Source: Rhodoflexus caldus
GTDB lineage: Bacteria; Bacteroidota; Bacteroidia; Cytophagales; Thermoflexibacteraceae
Assembly (NCBI RefSeq): GCF_021206925.1
Contig: NZ_JAJPRF010000023.1
Location: 1 to 43,751, forward strand
Direction of reading: 5' to 3'
Length of the DNA: 43,751 nt
Shown: positions 43,639 to 43,751 of the stretch, in pieces
Numbering within the stretch: the stretch's first letter is position 1
Layout: the number at the start of each line of letters is the position of its first letter
Notes under the pieces: generated by a model
Told to the model about the DNA's origin: nothing
Database searches by the model: none
The model's input: only the letters and a program-made list of their open reading frames with translations
Position numbers and translations under genes: made by a program

Positions 43639-43751
43639 TCAATTGATTGAAAATTTCAACTTGTAATTATGTAAGCCTGCGGTTAATTGGAAATTTTCTA
43701 ATATCTGCTCTTTTTGCTTCACTCTGCTTCTAATCTGATTCACCAAAAAAT
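43639..43751 (-). CDS. C-terminal end of an unidentified protein, cut by window edge
   Basis: From the right edge a minus-strand frame stays open for 36 codons and ends at TGA 43639-43641. It encodes FLVNQIRSRVKQKEQILENF and then QLTAGLHNYKLKFSIN. The charged helical stretch looks like a real C-terminus, but the AT-rich context makes a chance frame possible. Its position before the efflux operon would fit a regulator or outer-membrane factor; nothing in the sequence shows which. Confidence 0.3.
   Translation of the reverse strand, partial: FLVNQIRSRVKQKEQILENFQLTAGLHNYKLKFSIN

Noticed and set aside
1-43751. tRNA or rRNA genes
   Set aside because: No cloverleaf, CCA-ended or rRNA-like conserved segment was found in any intergenic gap on either strand by eye.

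Overview
The window comes from a member of the Bacteroidota, most likely an environmental gliding-type or Cytophagales-like lineage. The evidence is a type IX secretion C-terminal sorting domain on a secreted protease, several Bacteroidota-type promoters (TAnnTTTG at about -7, some with a TTTG-like -33 box), almost no Shine-Dalgarno sequences, signal peptides ending in A-Q, a DUF2490 outer-membrane protein, a GNAT-nitrilase fusion, and sensors that join 7TM-DISM or TPR modules to SpoIIE phosphatase domains. The phylum is a firm inference; the genus is not determinable here. No phage, plasmid, CRISPR, tRNA or rRNA gene is visible.

Layout. 1-660: the broken end of an IS1182-like element (transposase N-terminus on the minus strand) and two dispersed repeats. 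777-7538, all minus strand: fatty-acid desaturase, DUF2490 outer-membrane protein, thrS, a small lipoprotein, a PaaI-type thioesterase, cinA and an Hsp20 chaperone. 7619-10516 (minus): a very large exported protein that joins a gluzincin-like HExxH peptidase, a beta-propeller and a C-terminal outer-membrane barrel. 10651-14875 (plus): an exported VOC-fold protein, then a GAF/PAS histidine kinase followed after 4 nt by a UbiA-type prenyltransferase. 14933-19960 (minus): an AddA/RecB-like helicase-nuclease and an exported S10 carboxypeptidase. 20406-24901 (plus): a TPR-SpoIIE sensor phosphatase and a secreted GH78 rhamnosidase-like enzyme. 25197-29635 (minus): a tightly packed T9SS metalloprotease, acyltransferase and small exported protein operon. 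29764-30768 (minus): a di-haem cytochrome c peroxidase. 31256-33634 (minus): an SDR oxidoreductase and the GNAT-nitrilase. 33799-35934 (plus): a 7TM-DISM-SpoIIE receptor. 36073-43313 (minus): a tripartite-efflux operon with one adaptor and two different RND permeases. The right edge holds two short, uncertain coding remnants.

The most distinctive sequence-level signals lie between the genes. (i) A roughly 150-bp MITE-like family has three copies, two with clear terminal inverted repeats, plus a more diverged fourth, carrying TTACCGCAAAG / CTTTGCGGTAA motifs. (ii) A second family of about 80 bp, with at least five full copies, ends in an AACCTGACAGGT hairpin. (iii) A hairpin directly in front of the thrS start codon has a loop that contains U-UGU-A, the layout of a tRNA-Thr(UGU) anticodon loop. 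On the protein side, the gluzincin-propeller-barrel fusion, the T9SS protease that lacks the usual third metzincin histidine, and the two-permease RND operon deserve most attention.
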